Positions 10,915 to 19,855 of a stretch of 64,000 nt of DNA are shown here, piece after piece (position 1 is the first letter of the stretch; the number at the start of each line of letters is the position of its first letter). This stretch comes from Litchfieldia alkalitelluris (lineage in GTDB: Bacteria > Bacillota > Bacilli > Bacillales > Bacillaceae_L), in assembly GCF_002019645.1 (NCBI RefSeq), contig NZ_KV917374.1:1562696-1626695 (forward strand). Direction: 5' to 3'. The notes under the pieces are model-generated. The model did not search any database, was not told the origin of the DNA, and saw only the letters and a program-made list of their open reading frames with translations. A program made the translations under genes and the position numbers.

Positions 10915-13900
10915 TTGGGGAATAAAAGTAAAATCAGAAAGTTTCTTTATATATTTATGGTGTTTACCCTTGTTTTATCAAATTTACCATATGCAATAAG
11001 TGCTGAAACAAATAGCACAGATAGTAGCGATTATACTTTACTAACTGGTACTGATTTTGAGAATGACGATACTTGGGGTTTTTCTCCAGGTGGTGGGACA
11101 ACTGCCGAAGTAGTAACAGTAGACGAGAATAAATATTTAACCGTGACTGGGAACGGAAGTGGATTTCGTACGATAGCAAAGACTCTGGATGAAGCTACCA
11201 CTGATTCGGAGGTTTTATTTTCATTCGATTGGAAGCCAGGGGATGTCTCCACTGACTTAAATTCGAGCGAAATATTATTTAGCGATACTAGTGGAAATGC
11301 TCTTTTCAGAATCGTTAAAGCTGGAGGAACAGCTGGTGAGATTAAATATGAAGTTGGAACCAATGGTACAGATTTATCGGGAGCTGAAACCGTAACAAGT
11401 GTCAGCACAGATGAAAGCTGGTTATCTGTTGAGGTATTATTCGACTTTATTAATGAAAGCGTTTCATTAAATGTGGAAGATAAAAATGATGTAAGCAAGA
11501 GCTTCACAGCATCTGACATCGATATTAGTTTTCTTAATTATGTGAACAGTATTGAAAAGATTGCAATTAATGGTAACCGTGCTGGAGGTAATAATCTTAG
11601 CTTTGAAACTGGTTTAGACAATGTAGGTATTTATGGATCTGGAGAGGACGCTCCTTCTCAACAAGATCAAAACATTGTTTCGGTTGTAAGTGATTACAAC
11701 ACAGAATATACTCTACCAAAAGAGGTAGTTAAAGAGGATGTTATTTCTCTATTCCCAAGTATCCTTGATGTACAACTGGAAAATGATGTTGTCATTGGAG
11801 TAGGTGTGAATTGGGATAGCGCTGACTATAATGCAAATGAATTAGGCACATATTCTTTTGTAGGTACTCTAAATACGGAAGATGTTCCCAATGTAGCTAA
11901 TGGCAATGACATAAAAGCAACTATAAATGTTACTGTTGCTGAGGCTGGTGCTATCCCAGAGATTGACGGATATGTTGGGGTACATTACAGTGACTTTGGA
12001 GATATCGTTGAAGTAGTTCCTGCAAATTGGGGATTTACTACTGCTGCAGCTACTCTTTCAATAAATAGAGAAGATGTTGCAGGAAATACTACTCCAAAAT
12101 TACAATACAGCATTGCAAATCAATCAGGTGGACGTGTTGCTACAAAGAATTTTGATACAGCTGTAAAAGGGCAGGATATTCTTGTGACTTTTGATTGGTA
12201 TCCAGGAAAAAACAATGATAAAGCTGAACACCATGCTTCTGAAAATGGTGGGGAATTCAGAATCATTGACGGCTCTGGAAACAATGTATTTACATTAAAC
12301 AATACAAACAAAGCTCCAATAACTTACTATGCAGGAAATGGGACTCCTACTGCTACTGCTATTACAAATCCAGAAGCATGGTATGGAGTAGAAGTGAAAT
12401 TTGACTTAATTAATAATGAAGCAATATTAAAGCTAACTGATAAAGCGACAGGAAAAATTGAGGAATACACTTCGTCTCTAGATGGTGTAGCTTTTGATGG
12501 TTCTATAGCTACTGTTAAGCTTGTAGGTCTTCGTACATCTGGTAATAACCATACATGGACAACTTACCTTGATAATTTAGGAGTATATAGTGTTCCTATT
12601 TCAGATAGTACAATTATTAAGGTAGAAAAATTGCCATACCATCGAGTATATGTCGGTGAAACTACAGAAAGCATCGATTCTATCGGCTTACCAGAAACAG
12701 TAGAGGTAACACTAGCTGATAATAGCACAGTAGATGTTGCTGTTAGTGAGTGGGCTTCTGTTGGAACTGAATGGGATTCTAGTAAGTCAGGAGTTTACGA
12801 ATTTAAAGGTACTCTTGCAGAAACAGAAGGTTTCGAAAACGATTTTAATAGAAGCGCAACGATTTATGTGTATAATCGTCTGACTCCACCGAATAATGCT
12901 CGCCAAACAGAATGGCTTGATCGTGGAGTAGTTGCACTTAAATCAGAAGACGGTATCTTTATTAGCTGGCGCTTGCTTGCTGATGAATATGCTAAGGATG
13001 TAACATTCAATATTTACCGTAATGAAGAGAAATTAAATACGGAAGCTTTAGAGGTTACAAACTATTTGGATTCAGAAGGTACTCCAGGAGACACTTATAC
13101 AGTTGAGACACTAGTTGAAGGCTCTTCTACTGAAACAAATGAAGTACAAGCAGAGGGAACTGATTATCTTTCTATCCCAATGCAACAGCCTGAGGGTGGA
13201 ACAACTGCTACAGGAGATTATACGTACACTGTAAATGATTCAAGTGTTGGAGATTTAGACGGTGACGGTGAGTATGAGGTTATCGTAAAATGGTATCCGA
13301 CGAATTCAATTGATAGCTCACAACAAGGTATGACTGGTCCAACCATTTTTGATGCTTATAAATTGGATGGAACCCTTTTATGGCGTATCAATATGGGGCA
13401 TAACCTTACATCAGGAGCCCACTATCATCAATTTGTGGTAGCTGACTTTGATGGAAATGGTAAGAGCGAATTCCTTATCAAAACAGCAGATGCTACAACA
13501 TCATATGGTACAACAGATGGGGAATTTGATAGCAGCAAAGTACTTAGTGTAATTGGAAATGCTGAAGATGATGGTAAATGGGTAAATGAAACAGGACATG
13601 TGTATGGTGGTCCAGAATACATGTCAGTATTTAATGGTGAAACGGGTGAAGTAATCGATACAATTGATTATGCATTCCCTCTCGAAAAAGTAGAAGGCGA
13701 TAACGGTGCTTCATGGGGAGATACTTGGTATAACCGTTCAGATCGATTCCTTTCTGGGCTAGCTTATTTAGATGGCGTTAAACCGAGTGCAATCTATGGT
13801 AGAGGGTATTATGAAAGAACGTCTTTTGTCGCTTATAGTTTAGTAGACGGAAAGCTTATTGAAGAATGGACATTTGATTCGGACGAAGCTGGCAGAGGCG

Positions 13901-15084
13901 CAGGTATGGGTTATCACAGTCTTGCAACTGCAGATGTGGATAATGATGGCTTCGATGAAATTCTTGCTGGTTCATTAACACTTGATCAAGATGGCTCCAT
14001 CCTTTATGTAATGGATGGCGAAATGCAACGCGAATTAGGATCTCATGGAGATGCAATGCATGTAGGTGCATTTGATCCTGATCGAGAAGGTCTCCAGTTC
14101 TTCGGTGTGCATGAGGTGCCAGCAGTTGCATCTCTAGAGTTACACGATGCTGCCACTGGGGAAACGTTAATGTCATATTTCGCTTCTGTTGATGCAGGTC
14201 GTGGAGTTGCTGCGAACATTACATCTAGCCCTGGCTATGAATTCTGGGGAACGGGTGGTCATACTGTTGAAACAGGTGGAGGAATCTACAACGTACAAGG
14301 TAATGTTGTAGCTGATAGCTTTAGAGAAGCAGGTCTTTCTGTTAACTTTGCCCTATATTGGGATGGAGATCTGTTACAAGAATTACTTGATAACACGACC
14401 ATTACTAAATACAATGAAAACACTGGAAAGTCTGAACTAGTAAGAAGCTTTGAAGGTGTTGTAAGTAATAACGGAACAAAGGCAACTCCAACACTACAAG
14501 CAGATATTCTTGGAGACTGGCGTGAAGAAGTTCTACTTCCAACAACAGATAGTTCAGAGCTTAGAATATTCAGTACAACTACACCTACTGATTACAGATT
14601 ATATACGTTAATGCATGATCCAACATATCGATTGGGTGTTGCTTGGCAAAACTCAGGCTATAATCAGCCTCCACATATCGGCTTCTATCTAGGAGAAGAT
14701 ATTAGAGAAGCTGTTCTTGCTGGAAACTTAGAAGCGCCAGCAGTTGCATATACAAATGCACCTGAGACTGAGAATCCTGGAACAGACCCTGGAACAGACC
14801 CTGGAACAGATCCTGGAACAGACCCTGGAACAGATCCTGGAACAGACCCTGAAACAGACCCTGGAACAGACCCTGGAACAGACTCTGGAACAGACCCTGG
14901 AACAGACCCTGAAACAGACCCAGGAACAGACTCTGGAACTGATTCTGGTAAAGACAAGGGTGGCGAAAAATTACCAGAAACAGCTACTTCTACTTACAAT
15001 TGGATTTTAGTTGGAGTAGTACTACTTTTAATCGGTATTTCTTTCTTCTTTTGGAGTAACTCTAGAAGAAGACAAACAGTATAA
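10915..15084 (+). CDS. Cell-wall-anchored rhamnogalacturonan lyase, PL11, multi-domain
   Basis: Cleaves the rhamnogalacturonan-I backbone by beta-elimination outside the cell. The protein has about 1389 residues. Order: signal peptide (to about 33); two related modules of about 200 residues with GFTT/GFSP starts, probably carbohydrate-binding; two Big_4-like domains (around 250-345 and 575-660); a YesW-like PL11 catalytic region (about 665-1310) with RGVVALKSEDGIFISWRLL and calcium-type DLDGDGEYEV motifs; an Asp-Pro-Gly-Thr repeat linker; then LPETA, a membrane segment and an SRRRQ tail, i.e. a sortase signal. B. subtilis YesW/YesX are far shorter (about 600). AAGGAG at 10898-10903 favours TTG 10915; GTG 10903 overlaps that site. 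Confidence 0.88.
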   Translation: MGNKSKIRKFLYIFMVFTLVLSNLPYAISAETNSTDSSDYTLLTGTDFENDDTWGFSPGGGTTAEVVTVDENKYLTVTGNGSGFRTIAKTLDEATTDSEVLFSFDWKPGDVSTDLNSSEILFSDTSGNALFRIVKAGGTAGEIKYEVGTNGTDLSGAETVTSVSTDESWLSVEVLFDFINESVSLNVEDKNDVSKSFTASDIDISFLNYVNSIEKIAINGNRAGGNNLSFETGLDNVGIYGSGEDAPSQQDQNIVSVVSDYNTEYTLPKEVVKEDVISLFPSILDVQLENDVVIGVGVNWDSADYNANELGTYSFVGTLNTEDVPNVANGNDIKATINVTVAEAGAIPEIDGYVGVHYSDFGDIVEVVPANWGFTTAAATLSINREDVAGNTTPKLQYSIANQSGGRVATKNFDTAVKGQDILVTFDWYPGKNNDKAEHHASENGGEFRIIDGSGNNVFTLNNTNKAPITYYAGNGTPTATAITNPEAWYGVEVKFDLINNEAILKLTDKATGKIEEYTSSLDGVAFDGSIATVKLVGLRTSGNNHTWTTYLDNLGVYSVPISDSTIIKVEKLPYHRVYVGETTESIDSIGLPETVEVTLADNSTVDVAVSEWASVGTEWDSSKSGVYEFKGTLAETEGFENDFNRSATIYVYNRLTPPNNARQTEWLDRGVVALKSEDGIFISWRLLADEYAKDVTFNIYRNEEKLNTEALEVTNYLDSEGTPGDTYTVETLVEGSSTETNEVQAEGTDYLSIPMQQPEGGTTATGDYTYTVNDSSVGDLDGDGEYEVIVKWYPTNSIDSSQQGMTGPTIFDAYKLDGTLLWRINMGHNLTSGAHYHQFVVADFDGNGKSEFLIKTADATTSYGTTDGEFDSSKVLSVIGNAEDDGKWVNETGHVYGGPEYMSVFNGETGEVIDTIDYAFPLEKVEGDNGASWGDTWYNRSDRFLSGLAYLDGVKPSAIYGRGYYERTSFVAYSLVDGKLIEEWTFDSDEAGRGAGMGYHSLATADVDNDGFDEILAGSLTLDQDGSILYVMDGEMQRELGSHGDAMHVGAFDPDREGLQFFGVHEVPAVASLELHDAATGETLMSYFASVDAGRGVAANITSSPGYEFWGTGGHTVETGGGIYNVQGNVVADSFREAGLSVNFALYWDGDLLQELLDNTTITKYNENTGKSELVRSFEGVVSNNGTKATPTLQADILGDWREEVLLPTTDSSELRIFSTTTPTDYRLYTLMHDPTYRLGVAWQNSGYNQPPHIGFYLGEDIREAVLAGNLEAPAVAYTNAPETENPGTDPGTDPGTDPGTDPGTDPGTDPETDPGTDPGTDSGTDPGTDPETDPGTDSGTDSGKDKGGEKLPETATSTYNWILVGVVLLLIGISFFFWSNSRRRQTV
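14773..14946 (+). repeat. 12-bp coding repeat (GTDP linker)
   Basis: Tandem GGAACAGACCCT-type units encode (Gly/Glu)-Thr-Asp-(Pro/Ser). They form an extended, acidic wall-spanning spacer between the lyase and its anchor. The reverse-strand open frame here is a mirror of the repeat. Confidence 0.9.
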
Positions 15085-15114
15085 TCTTTATACTTTCGAA
15101 ATGAAACCGTATTG

Positions 15115-15148
15115 AAAAACGGAGTGGCTACGAGCCACTCCGTTTTTT
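15115..15148 (+). terminator. Rho-independent terminator after PL11 gene
   Basis: A perfect AAACGGAGTGGCT stem with a three-base loop, followed by TTTTTT. Confidence 0.9.
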
Positions 15149-15223
15149 GTAATCATGGGGACGGTTCTGATGTGCACCCCAATTGTTAGACACAACAACT
15201 AACAATTGGAGGTGCACTTTTAC

Positions 15224-15736
15224 ATGAAGAAGAAATACCCTTTAGAAATAAAGATAGCTGCAGTAAATGAATATCTTGAAGGCGGAGAGTCTATCAGGCA
15301 GACAGCCCAAAAGTACAATGTTAATAAAACGATGTTACACAGATGGGTAGCGAAATTTCAAAAGCATGGTATATCTGGCTTAGAGGAAACCTATACAAAA
15401 TCCTCATTTGAGTTTAAAATGGACGTACTTAATTATCTGAACGAGATGGGAGCGTCCATCGAAGAAGTTACTGCAGTATTTAATGTTTCTTCATCTGCCA
15501 TAGTGTATAAGTGGAAGAATCTACTTGAAACACAGGGAATTGACGCTCTTAAAAAGAAGAAAAAGGAGCGTCCTTCACCCATGAAAAAGCAACCTAAGAA
15601 TAATCAACCAGTAGAAGGAACTGAAGAAGCACTACGTGCTGAAATTGAACAACTTCGTATGGAGAATGCATATTTAAAAAAGCTACAAGCCTTAATTCAG
15701 GAAAAGAACTCACAGAAAAAGAAAAGGCACAGGTGA
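15224..15736 (+). CDS. IS3-family transposase OrfA (copy 1)
   Basis: A 170-residue DNA-binding subunit. It has two helix-turn-helix units (near residues 10-50 and 65-105) and a C-terminal coiled coil (EALRAEIEQLRMENAYLKKL), as usual for OrfA. ATG 15224 follows GGAGG. A slippery heptamer A-AAA-AAG at 15676-15682, in the correct phase, would give the -1 shift into the orfB frame. Differs from copy 2 by a few substitutions (for example K/N and S/Y in the first third). Confidence 0.88.
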   Translation: MKKKYPLEIKIAAVNEYLEGGESIRQTAQKYNVNKTMLHRWVAKFQKHGISGLEETYTKSSFEFKMDVLNYLNEMGASIEEVTAVFNVSSSAIVYKWKNLLETQGIDALKKKKKERPSPMKKQPKNNQPVEGTEEALRAEIEQLRMENAYLKKLQALIQEKNSQKKKRHR

Positions 15737-15762
15737 TTTATGAATGAAGGCGTGAATTTAAG

Positions 15763-16575
15763 GTGATTGACTTGATAAAGTTCGCTGAAATGCCACGTAG
15801 CACGTATTATTATTGGGTAAAACAAATGGATAAACCAGATAAATATAGTGAAATGAAAGAGGTTATCCAACAGATCTTTGACGAACATCAAGGTCGATAT
15901 GGCTATCGACGTATCACACTGGAATTACGTAATCGGGGTCATGTAATTAATCACAAAACAGTCCTTCGCTTAATGAATGAGATGGGTTTAAAATGCTTAG
16001 TTCGCATGAAAAAATACCGTTCATATCGTGGAAAAGTGGGTGAAGTCGCACCGAATATACTAGAGCGAGATTTCCAAGCTACGAAGCCAAATGCGAAGTG
16101 GGTTACAGATGTGACAGAATTCCATTTGTTTGGCGAGAAACTTTATCTTTCACCTATTCTGGACCTTTACAACGGTGAAATTATTGCTTATAACCTAGAG
16201 AAACGTCCAGTATACACACTTGTATCTAAAATGTTAGATACGGCCATACAACAATTAGACGACCATGATTGCCCTATCCTTCACTCTGATCAAGGCTGGC
16301 ATTATCAGATGAAGAAGTTTCGACACACCTTACAGAAGAATGGAATTACCCAAAGTATGTCTCGCAAGGGCAATTGTTTAGATAATGCAGTAATGGAGAA
16401 CTTTTTTGGATTATTAAAGAGCGAATTACTTTATTTAAGAGAATTTGAGAGTATGGATCATTTCAAACTAGAATTAGAGAAATATATTTACTATTATAAT
16501 CACAAACGGATTAAGCAAAAATTAAAAGGTATGAGTCCGATTCAATATCGAACTCATACCCAGCAAGCTGCTTAA
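15763..16575 (+). CDS. IS3-family transposase OrfB (copy 1), fusion frame interrupted
   Basis: The integrase-core DDE protein, about 270 residues from GTG 15763. It has an HTH_21-like start ([11 protein letters not shown]), the first catalytic Asp in KWVTDVTEF, the second in SDQGWHY and the Glu in AVMENFFG. The -1 fusion frame coming from orfA meets a TGA at 15745-15747 where copy 2 has TTA (Leu), so a full OrfAB cannot be made from this copy. OrfB alone could still be translated, but in IS3 elements the fusion is the active transposase. Confidence 0.85.
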   Translation: MIDLIKFAEMPRSTYYYWVKQMDKPDKYSEMKEVIQQIFDEHQGRYGYRRITLELRNRGHVINHKTVLRLMNEMGLKCLVRMKKYRSYRGKVGEVAPNILERDFQATKPNAKWVTDVTEFHLFGEKLYLSPILDLYNGEIIAYNLEKRPVYTLVSKMLDTAIQQLDDHDCPILHSDQGWHYQMKKFRHTLQKNGITQSMSRKGNCLDNAVMENFFGLLKSELLYLREFESMDHFKLELEKYIYYYNHKRIKQKLKGMSPIQYRTHTQQAA

Positions 16576-16607
16576 TAGCTTGTGTCTAACATTTTGGGTT
16601 CAGTTCA

Positions 16608-16937
16608 TTCGTGCTTCCATTGGAAGCGCGCAAGACAGACCCACTGAGTCAGAGTTCATGCCACTTGTCTATCAATATGTGCAAAATATCGAAATGTACT
16701 TATTATTTCTTTTGGTGGTAAAATAAAGTTGATTATTCAGTTAATGGGAATTCCCTACGCTACATGGAGAAAGTGGTGTCATGGCAGGTGTCCTTTATCA
16801 AGTTAAACCGAATCGAGGGTTATTTAATACTTAGGGTTTAACACTCTCTAGCTACCTTTACCAGAGCAGAAAAAGGTTACCTTAATCGAAAATGTAGTGT
16901 CTAATAGTTTAGAAGCTTGTAAGGAATATAAAAAAGT
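16608..16937. other. Gene-free stretch right of IS copy 1
   Basis: It begins with the right half of the interrupted repeat (TTCGTGCTTCC) and an ATTGGAAGCGCGC remnant. The rest is about 300 AT-rich bases with no gene or clear signal. Confidence 0.5.
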
Positions 16938-16964
16938 GAGCATGGGGACGGTTCTCGTGCTTCC
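16938..16964 (+). repeat. Palindromic repeat in the leader of the peptidase gene
   Basis: Forward element (ATGGGGACGGTTCTCGTGC core) ending four bases before the GAGGAGG ribosome site of the M20 gene. Confidence 0.8.
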
Positions 16965-16983
16965 GCAGAGGAGGAATTATTAC

Positions 16984-18255
16984 ATGACTAAGGAAAGATT
17001 TTTTAACGAGGATATCGAAGCCATTTTTCAACAATTGTTCAATGAGTCTAAAGTACAAGAAGCCTTGCGTTTTCTTCAAGAAGATAATGATGCAACGGCT
17101 GCTGAACAGGTTGAAATCACAGAAATCGCTGCTCCAACGTTTTCAGAAGAAATACGTGGAGAGGATTATCGAAAAAGATTGATTGAGCTAGGAATCAGGG
17201 ATATTGAAGTGGACGAAGTGGGCAATGTGTTTGGTTTCAGACCTGGAACTGGCAATGGTCCAAGGTTAGTTGTGTGTGCACATCTTGATACCGTGTTTCC
17301 AGAGGGAACAGAAACGAAGGCGAAGGTAATTGATGGTAAGATTTTTGCGCCAGGCATCTCTGATGATGGAAGAGGATTAGCTGTTGTACTAACCTTAGTT
17401 AGAGCATTAAATACGGCTAGTATTGAAACAGAAGGTGACCTAATTATCGGGGCTACTGTCGGTGAGGAAGGGTTAGGCGATTTGTGTGGTGTGAAGGCTT
17501 TATTTGAAAACCGGATTGATATTGATGGTTTTATTTCTATCGAACCGGGTAGCCCAGAAGGTGTCATATACCTGGGGACGGGCAGCCATCGATACCATGT
17601 AACATATAGAGGCCCAGGAGGGCATAGCTTCGGAAACTTTGGAACACCAAGCCCGATCCATGCACTAGGACGGGCGATTGCGATGATTTCAGAGATTGAA
17701 ACGCCAGATGAGCCGAAAACCACCTTTAATGTTGGAATCATTAGCGGTGGCACGTCGATTAACACCATTGCTGAAGAAGCAGCAATGTTCGTTGACTTGC
17801 GATCAAATTCACAGGAAGAATTACAACAGCTAGATGAAAAAGTTCGTAATGTAATAAACCAGGCAGCAATAGAAGAAAATGAACGATGGAATTCGGATGG
17901 AATTACAGTTGATTTGAAGCTTGTTGGTAATCGTCCAGCTGGTACCCAACCATCTGATGCAATCATCGTACAGACCGCCTTAGCTGCATCAAAAGCCCTT
18001 GGTTTTGAAGCAGTGTTAGCGGGAGCACTTAGCACAGATTCCAATGTTCCAATTTCACTAGGCATTCCAGCTGTCACACTTGGAGGTGGCGGAGACTTTG
18101 GCGGAGTTCACACTTTAAATGAATATTTTGATCCGAAAGATTCATATCAAGGGGCACAAAGGATTTTTCTAACAATGCTTGCACTAGTAGGAATGAAGGG
18201 TGTTAATCAGCCGCTTTTAAGGGAGCAGGGGGACGGTTCTCGTGCTTCTGACTGA
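16984..18255 (+). CDS. M20-family metallopeptidase/deacylase
   Basis: A zinc-dependent hydrolase of 424 residues, probably a cytoplasmic peptidase or amide hydrolase. Metal-binding motifs: CAHLDTVFPEG (His and Asp), GISDDGRG (bridging Asp) and TVGEEGLGD (catalytic Glu and metal-ligand Glu). The dimerisation domain lies around GGHSFGNFG, and the last ligand is probably the His in GGVHTLNEYF. ATG 16984 follows GAGGAGG at nine bases; the longer frame from 16897 runs through a repeat. The final residues (QGDGSRASD) and the stop are encoded by another dispersed repeat, so the C-terminus has been altered by repeat insertion. The substrate is not evident. Confidence 0.85.
   Translation: MTKERFFNEDIEAIFQQLFNESKVQEALRFLQEDNDATAAEQVEITEIAAPTFSEEIRGEDYRKRLIELGIRDIEVDEVGNVFGFRPGTGNGPRLVVCAHLDTVFPEGTETKAKVIDGKIFAPGISDDGRGLAVVLTLVRALNTASIETEGDLIIGATVGEEGLGDLCGVKALFENRIDIDGFISIEPGSPEGVIYLGTGSHRYHVTYRGPGGHSFGNFGTPSPIHALGRAIAMISEIETPDEPKTTFNVGIISGGTSINTIAEEAAMFVDLRSNSQEELQQLDEKVRNVINQAAIEENERWNSDGITVDLKLVGNRPAGTQPSDAIIVQTALAASKALGFEAVLAGALSTDSNVPISLGIPAVTLGGGGDFGGVHTLNEYFDPKDSYQGAQRIFLTMLALVGMKGVNQPLLREQGDGSRASD
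18222..18249 (+). repeat. Palindromic repeat overlapping the end of the M20 gene
   Basis: Forward element (GGGGGACGGTTCTCGTGCTT core) that supplies the last codons of the upstream gene. Confidence 0.85.
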
Positions 18256-18320
18256 GTAAGTGAAAGAGAAAGCGGTAAGGTTCTGTTGCTTCTTATTTAG
18301 TAAGCATCATACTATGATGA

Positions 18321-18422
18321 GGGATTTACAGGCAGTTTTTAACATCCGGATTTCCAGAAATCACACTTTCGGTTTATCTTTATCTGTTTATGGGACTAGG
18401 AGTTGTGTTAGGGAAGAACTAA
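18321..18422 (+). pseudogene. Possible C-terminal remnant of a membrane protein
   Basis: An open stretch without a start codon or ribosome site encodes a hydrophobic tail (SVYLYLFMGLGVVLGKN) ending in TAA. It resembles the last membrane helix of a transporter, but is too short to assign. It may be chance. Confidence 0.2.
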
Positions 18423-18441
18423 AGGGAAAACAGTGGGACGG

Positions 18442-18651
18442 CTTCTCGTGCTTCAAATGGAAGCATGAGAACCGTCCCACTGCTTCTCGTGCTTCAAATG
18501 GAAGCATGAGAACCGTCCCACTGCTTCTCGTGCTTCAAATGGAAGCATGAGAACCGTCCCACTGCTTCTCGTGCTTCAAATGGAAGCATGAGAACCGTCC
18601 CACTGCTTCTCGTGCTTCAAATGGAAGCATGAGAACCGTCCCACTGCTTCT
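18442..18651 (-). repeat. Tandem array, five 41-bp units with the palindromic core
   Basis: Exact period of 41 bp, with unit starts at 18442, 18483, 18524, 18565 and 18606 and a short partial at 18647. Each unit contains AGAACCGTCCCACTGCTTCT and a TGCTTCAAATGGAAGCA palindrome. A forward half-element (TGGGACGG) precedes it. The array abuts the stop codon of the next minus-strand gene. Confidence 0.95.
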
Positions 18652-18830
18652 TAGTTAATGATGGAATCATAAACCTCATCAACCACTTCATCGCTTTCAA
18701 TGCCAAATTCCATTCTTAATTGATATCTAATAATGTCTTTATTTACGGATCCCTCAACATTTTTTATGGCTGTTGTTCTCAGCCAATGGGTAATCAATTG
18801 AATTTGGTCATCATAATTTAAAATAGTCAA
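18651..18830 (-). CDS. Small hypothetical protein
   Basis: About 59 residues, no recognised family. It is acidic at the C-terminus (ESDEVVDEVYDSIIN) and mostly predicted helical; no signal peptide or membrane segment. GAGGAG lies eight bases before TTG 18830; GTG 18839 overlaps that site. The good ribosome site and balanced composition suggest a real gene. Its stop directly touches the 41-bp array. Confidence 0.5.
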   Translation of the reverse strand: MTILNYDDQIQLITHWLRTTAIKNVEGSVNKDIIRYQLRMEFGIESDEVVDEVYDSIIN

Positions 18831-18910
18831 ACGAGACACTCCTCTAAGCTTTTCCTTTTAACATCCGTCTAAAGGTCCATTTATATACTCAGTTTGAGTG
18901 TTTTGCTAGT

Positions 18911-19774
18911 TTATCTTATCTTCTTATCAGACACCGTCTTATGATTCATATTAAACTGTGATGGAGACATCCCAACGATTTTTTTGAAAATCCGACTAAA
19001 ATATAATTCATCCTCGTAACCGACACTTTGACTTATTTCTTTAATCCGGAAATCGGACAAAGCAAGGAGTTCTTTCGCGCGGTCAATCCGAAGATGTGTT
19101 AAATAATCAATTGGGCTATATCCTACATACTTTTTGAACAGGCGGGAATAGTGACTTGAACTAAGTCCTGCCATGGTTGATAAATCTGTTAGCGTTAATG
19201 AATTATTATAGTGATTTACCATATAATCAATCGTCAATTCAATCGCTAACGTCGTATCACCAGCTATTTTTTGAGAACGAAAATCTTCAATAATGGTTAA
19301 CCATAATTCTTGAAAGAGAATTTTCCTTTGAATGGCAACAGACGGACCTCGTCGTTTTGATAGATTGGTAATTTGCTCAAATAATAAAGTGATTCCAGAG
19401 ATGTTGCTAATCGAATAGATTCCTTTTAAGGGGAAATCTGTTTCTTGTCCTTGCTCCAAATACCAAGTCTCTTTTTCTTCATAAGCAACTGCATAGCTAA
19501 ACCGAATAAAATAAAACTCAAGTGGATCTGTCGGTGAACCCTTTTTCTCACAAACCATACCAGGAGAATAAATAATCAGTTTTCCTGGCTTTACCTTATG
19601 CTTGTTTCCATTAATGATAATCTCACCCTGACCTTTTGTAATTAACCAAATCGAGTGATATTTGTGAATCTTTTCGGCTTTATACCAATCTTGTGGGCAA
19701 TGTTTATGACCAGCTAATAACAAAGAAAATGTCAGCTGGTTTAGCGATTTAGCGATTTTTCCGGGTTTTGTCAT
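18911..19774 (-). CDS. AraC-family transcriptional regulator
   Basis: About 287 residues. The N-terminal cupin-like sensor domain (IINGNKHKVKPGKLIIYSPG) is followed by a C-terminal double helix-turn-helix with GLSSSHYSRLFKKYVGYSP and GYEDELYFSRIFKKIVGMSP. This is the layout of sugar-responsive AraC activators. ATG 19774 is preceded by AAGGAATGGTGG; the ATG at 19786 abuts it. It lies downstream of the YibE/F pair on the same strand with about 80 bases between. The target is unknown; it could act on those genes or on a sugar gene elsewhere. Confidence 0.88.
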   Translation of the reverse strand: MTKPGKIAKSLNQLTFSLLLAGHKHCPQDWYKAEKIHKYHSIWLITKGQGEIIINGNKHKVKPGKLIIYSPGMVCEKKGSPTDPLEFYFIRFSYAVAYEEKETWYLEQGQETDFPLKGIYSISNISGITLLFEQITNLSKRRGPSVAIQRKILFQELWLTIIEDFRSQKIAGDTTLAIELTIDYMVNHYNNSLTLTDLSTMAGLSSSHYSRLFKKYVGYSPIDYLTHLRIDRAKELLALSDFRIKEISQSVGYEDELYFSRIFKKIVGMSPSQFNMNHKTVSDKKIR

Positions 19775-19855
19775 GAAAACCACCATTCCTTAAAGAACGT
19801 TTATGTTGTATAAATACGTGATTTGCCCTTTAATATACCAGTTGTTTGTCGTGGT

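Larger units (their letters stand above)
15168..16607 (+). mobile_element. IS3-family (IS150-like) insertion sequence, copy 1
   Basis: 1440 bp, bounded by 26-bp imperfect terminal inverted repeats matching at 21 positions (inner part GTTAGACAC, ends TGA...TCA), with a 3-bp target duplication TTC at 15165-15167 and 16608-16610. It carries orfA and orfB in the -1 relation typical of IS3. The left flank is GGGGACGGTTC, so the element sits inside a dispersed palindromic repeat. The second copy at 47779-49218 has the same length. This copy has a stop codon in the fusion frame and is probably unable to make OrfAB. Confidence 0.93.

Noticed and set aside
11031-11519. 162-codon reverse frame opposite the PL11 gene
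   Set aside because: Antisense shadow with Ser/Thr/Pro-rich composition and no start signal.
14685-14957. Reverse-strand frame with repeated SVPGSVPG, and forward frame 14744-15010
   Set aside because: Mirror and shifted readings of the 12-bp GTDP coding repeat inside the PL11 gene.
17166-18077. 303-codon reverse frame opposite the M20 gene
   Set aside because: Antisense shadow of a well-supported gene; Ser/Pro-rich composition, no ribosome site.
18260-18550. 96-codon open frame after the M20 gene
   Set aside because: Runs through the 41-bp repeats; no ribosome site and no protein-like composition.
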